The translations under genes were made by a program, and so were the position numbers. 64,000 nucleotides of DNA from Climacteris rufus (lineage: Eukaryota > Chordata > Aves > Passeriformes > Climacteridae): contig VZRZ01003071.1 in NCBI GenBank assembly GCA_013398175.1, positions 426,808 through 490,807 on the forward strand. Direction: 5' to 3'. Below, piece after piece: positions 63,301 through 64,000 of the stretch (within the stretch, counting starts at the first letter, position 1; each line of letters begins with the position of its first letter). The notes under the pieces are model-generated. The model was not told where the DNA came from and did not search any database. It worked only from the letters and a program-made list of their open reading frames with translations.

Positions 63301-64000
63301 TCTACAGGTATGACTGACTAATCACTTGGCATTACACTTTCAGCACCTGGATACACCTCACCAAGAACAACCCTGACTCCTGCTCCAGGTTCACCATAAT
63401 GGCATTTACCATTGCTTTAGCTCAGGCTGCCTGCTCCACACAGGGCACAAAAGCAGTGAGCAGGCTAGTGTAGAAAGGGGAAGCCAACCAAACAATTCTT
63501 ATAATTTCTCACCTTACAATAAAAGTTTGACAGAGACTTCTTACTTGAAGAGGAAACACTGAAGTTTGGAGAAAAGATAACACTCTCTCCACCAAATACC
63601 GAAGCGCTAAAAGTTAACAATTCATACCGATCCCTAGGGTACAGCATACAACAAAACGGAATCCAAAACGAAATAAAGGACAGAAATCCTTTAGGAAACC
63701 GAACACTCTTCTGGGCAAGGAAACCGAACACCCATAGTCCATCTATCCTCCAGCCTAGCTCCCATTTCACTTTTATTTCATTTCCATTTAACTTACAAGA
63801 CTATGTCACTGGGCTCCAAGTCTGAAAACATCATTTTCAGCTCCATGAAAATCAAATCATCATTAACAGTCTCACACTAATTGCCTACAGTCAAACTTCA
63901 CATGCTTTTGTGAACAATTCAGTGGTAGAGCTGCAGAACCTTATTTGCTATTTTTAAGTTATTTGGAGCACAGAGCAGGATCACAGGCTGTCAGAACAAC
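57369..64000 (-). other. WAPL: Part of WAPL intron upstream of the first exon in the window
   Basis: At least 6.6 kb. It contains no sequence encoding the WAPL N-terminus and no CpG island, so the start codon exon and promoter are further upstream. Minor items: a 9-bp-arm hairpin at 62498-62521, a small GC-rich patch at 58330-58380 and a repeated AGGAAACCGAACAC at 63690-63735. Confidence 0.85.
62498..62521. repeat. Inverted repeat, 9-bp arms, 6-nt loop
   Basis: TACTATAAG at 62498-62506, loop CACTCA, then CTTATAGTA at 62513-62521. Short hairpin in an intron with no assigned role. Confidence 0.75.

Noticed and set aside
57369..64000. Search for the WAPL N-terminal exon and promoter
   Set aside because: No frame here resembles the conserved WAPL N-terminus and there is no CpG island, so they must lie upstream of the window.
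1..64000. CRISPR arrays, rRNA, tRNA, bacterial operons or phage genes
   Set aside because: None seen. The window is vertebrate nuclear DNA with one spliced gene; I found no evidence for a new multi-gene system.

Overview
The window looks like bird nuclear DNA. It is AT-rich and CpG-poor, with one multi-exon gene split by long introns. It carries a 5'-truncated CR1 LINE and a solo LTR of a type I recognise from avian genomes. I see no bacterial, organellar or CRISPR content.

One gene explains the window: WAPL (wings apart-like), the cohesin-release factor, on the minus strand. I placed 17 coding exons between 57368 and 10269, all with GT-AG borders and compatible phases. They join into 3,089 coding bases (1,028 residues plus a stop) ending in the vertebrate WAPL C-terminus ...IEYLEHC. 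The first exon here opens in the middle of a codon, so the first coding exon (about 170 residues including the start Met, by comparison with human WAPL from memory), the 5' UTR and the promoter lie beyond 64000. Seventeen exons here plus a coding exon 2 and a non-coding exon 1 would match the 19-exon mammalian gene.

Layout, from the high end down. 57369-64000 is the 3' part of the intron after the missing N-terminal exon. 56322-57368 is the large disordered exon with two FGF motifs (PDS5 binding). 50378-50493 and 35365-35460 encode the linker, separated by a 15-kb intron that holds the LTR (45445-46040) and the CR1 (37060-37765). 32208-32360 to 10269-10334 encode the helical C-terminal WAPL domain. 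Roughly 7870-10268 is the 3' UTR, with several poly(A) signals. 1-7865 is intergenic, with no exon I could recognise.

No new multi-gene system is evident. The best leads are an in-frame alternative 5' splice site at 24296/24359 that would add 21 residues inside the WAPL domain, two near-perfect palindromes (2154-2182 and 6437-6462) in the intergenic part, and an LTR whose promoter points the same way as WAPL inside its longest intron.
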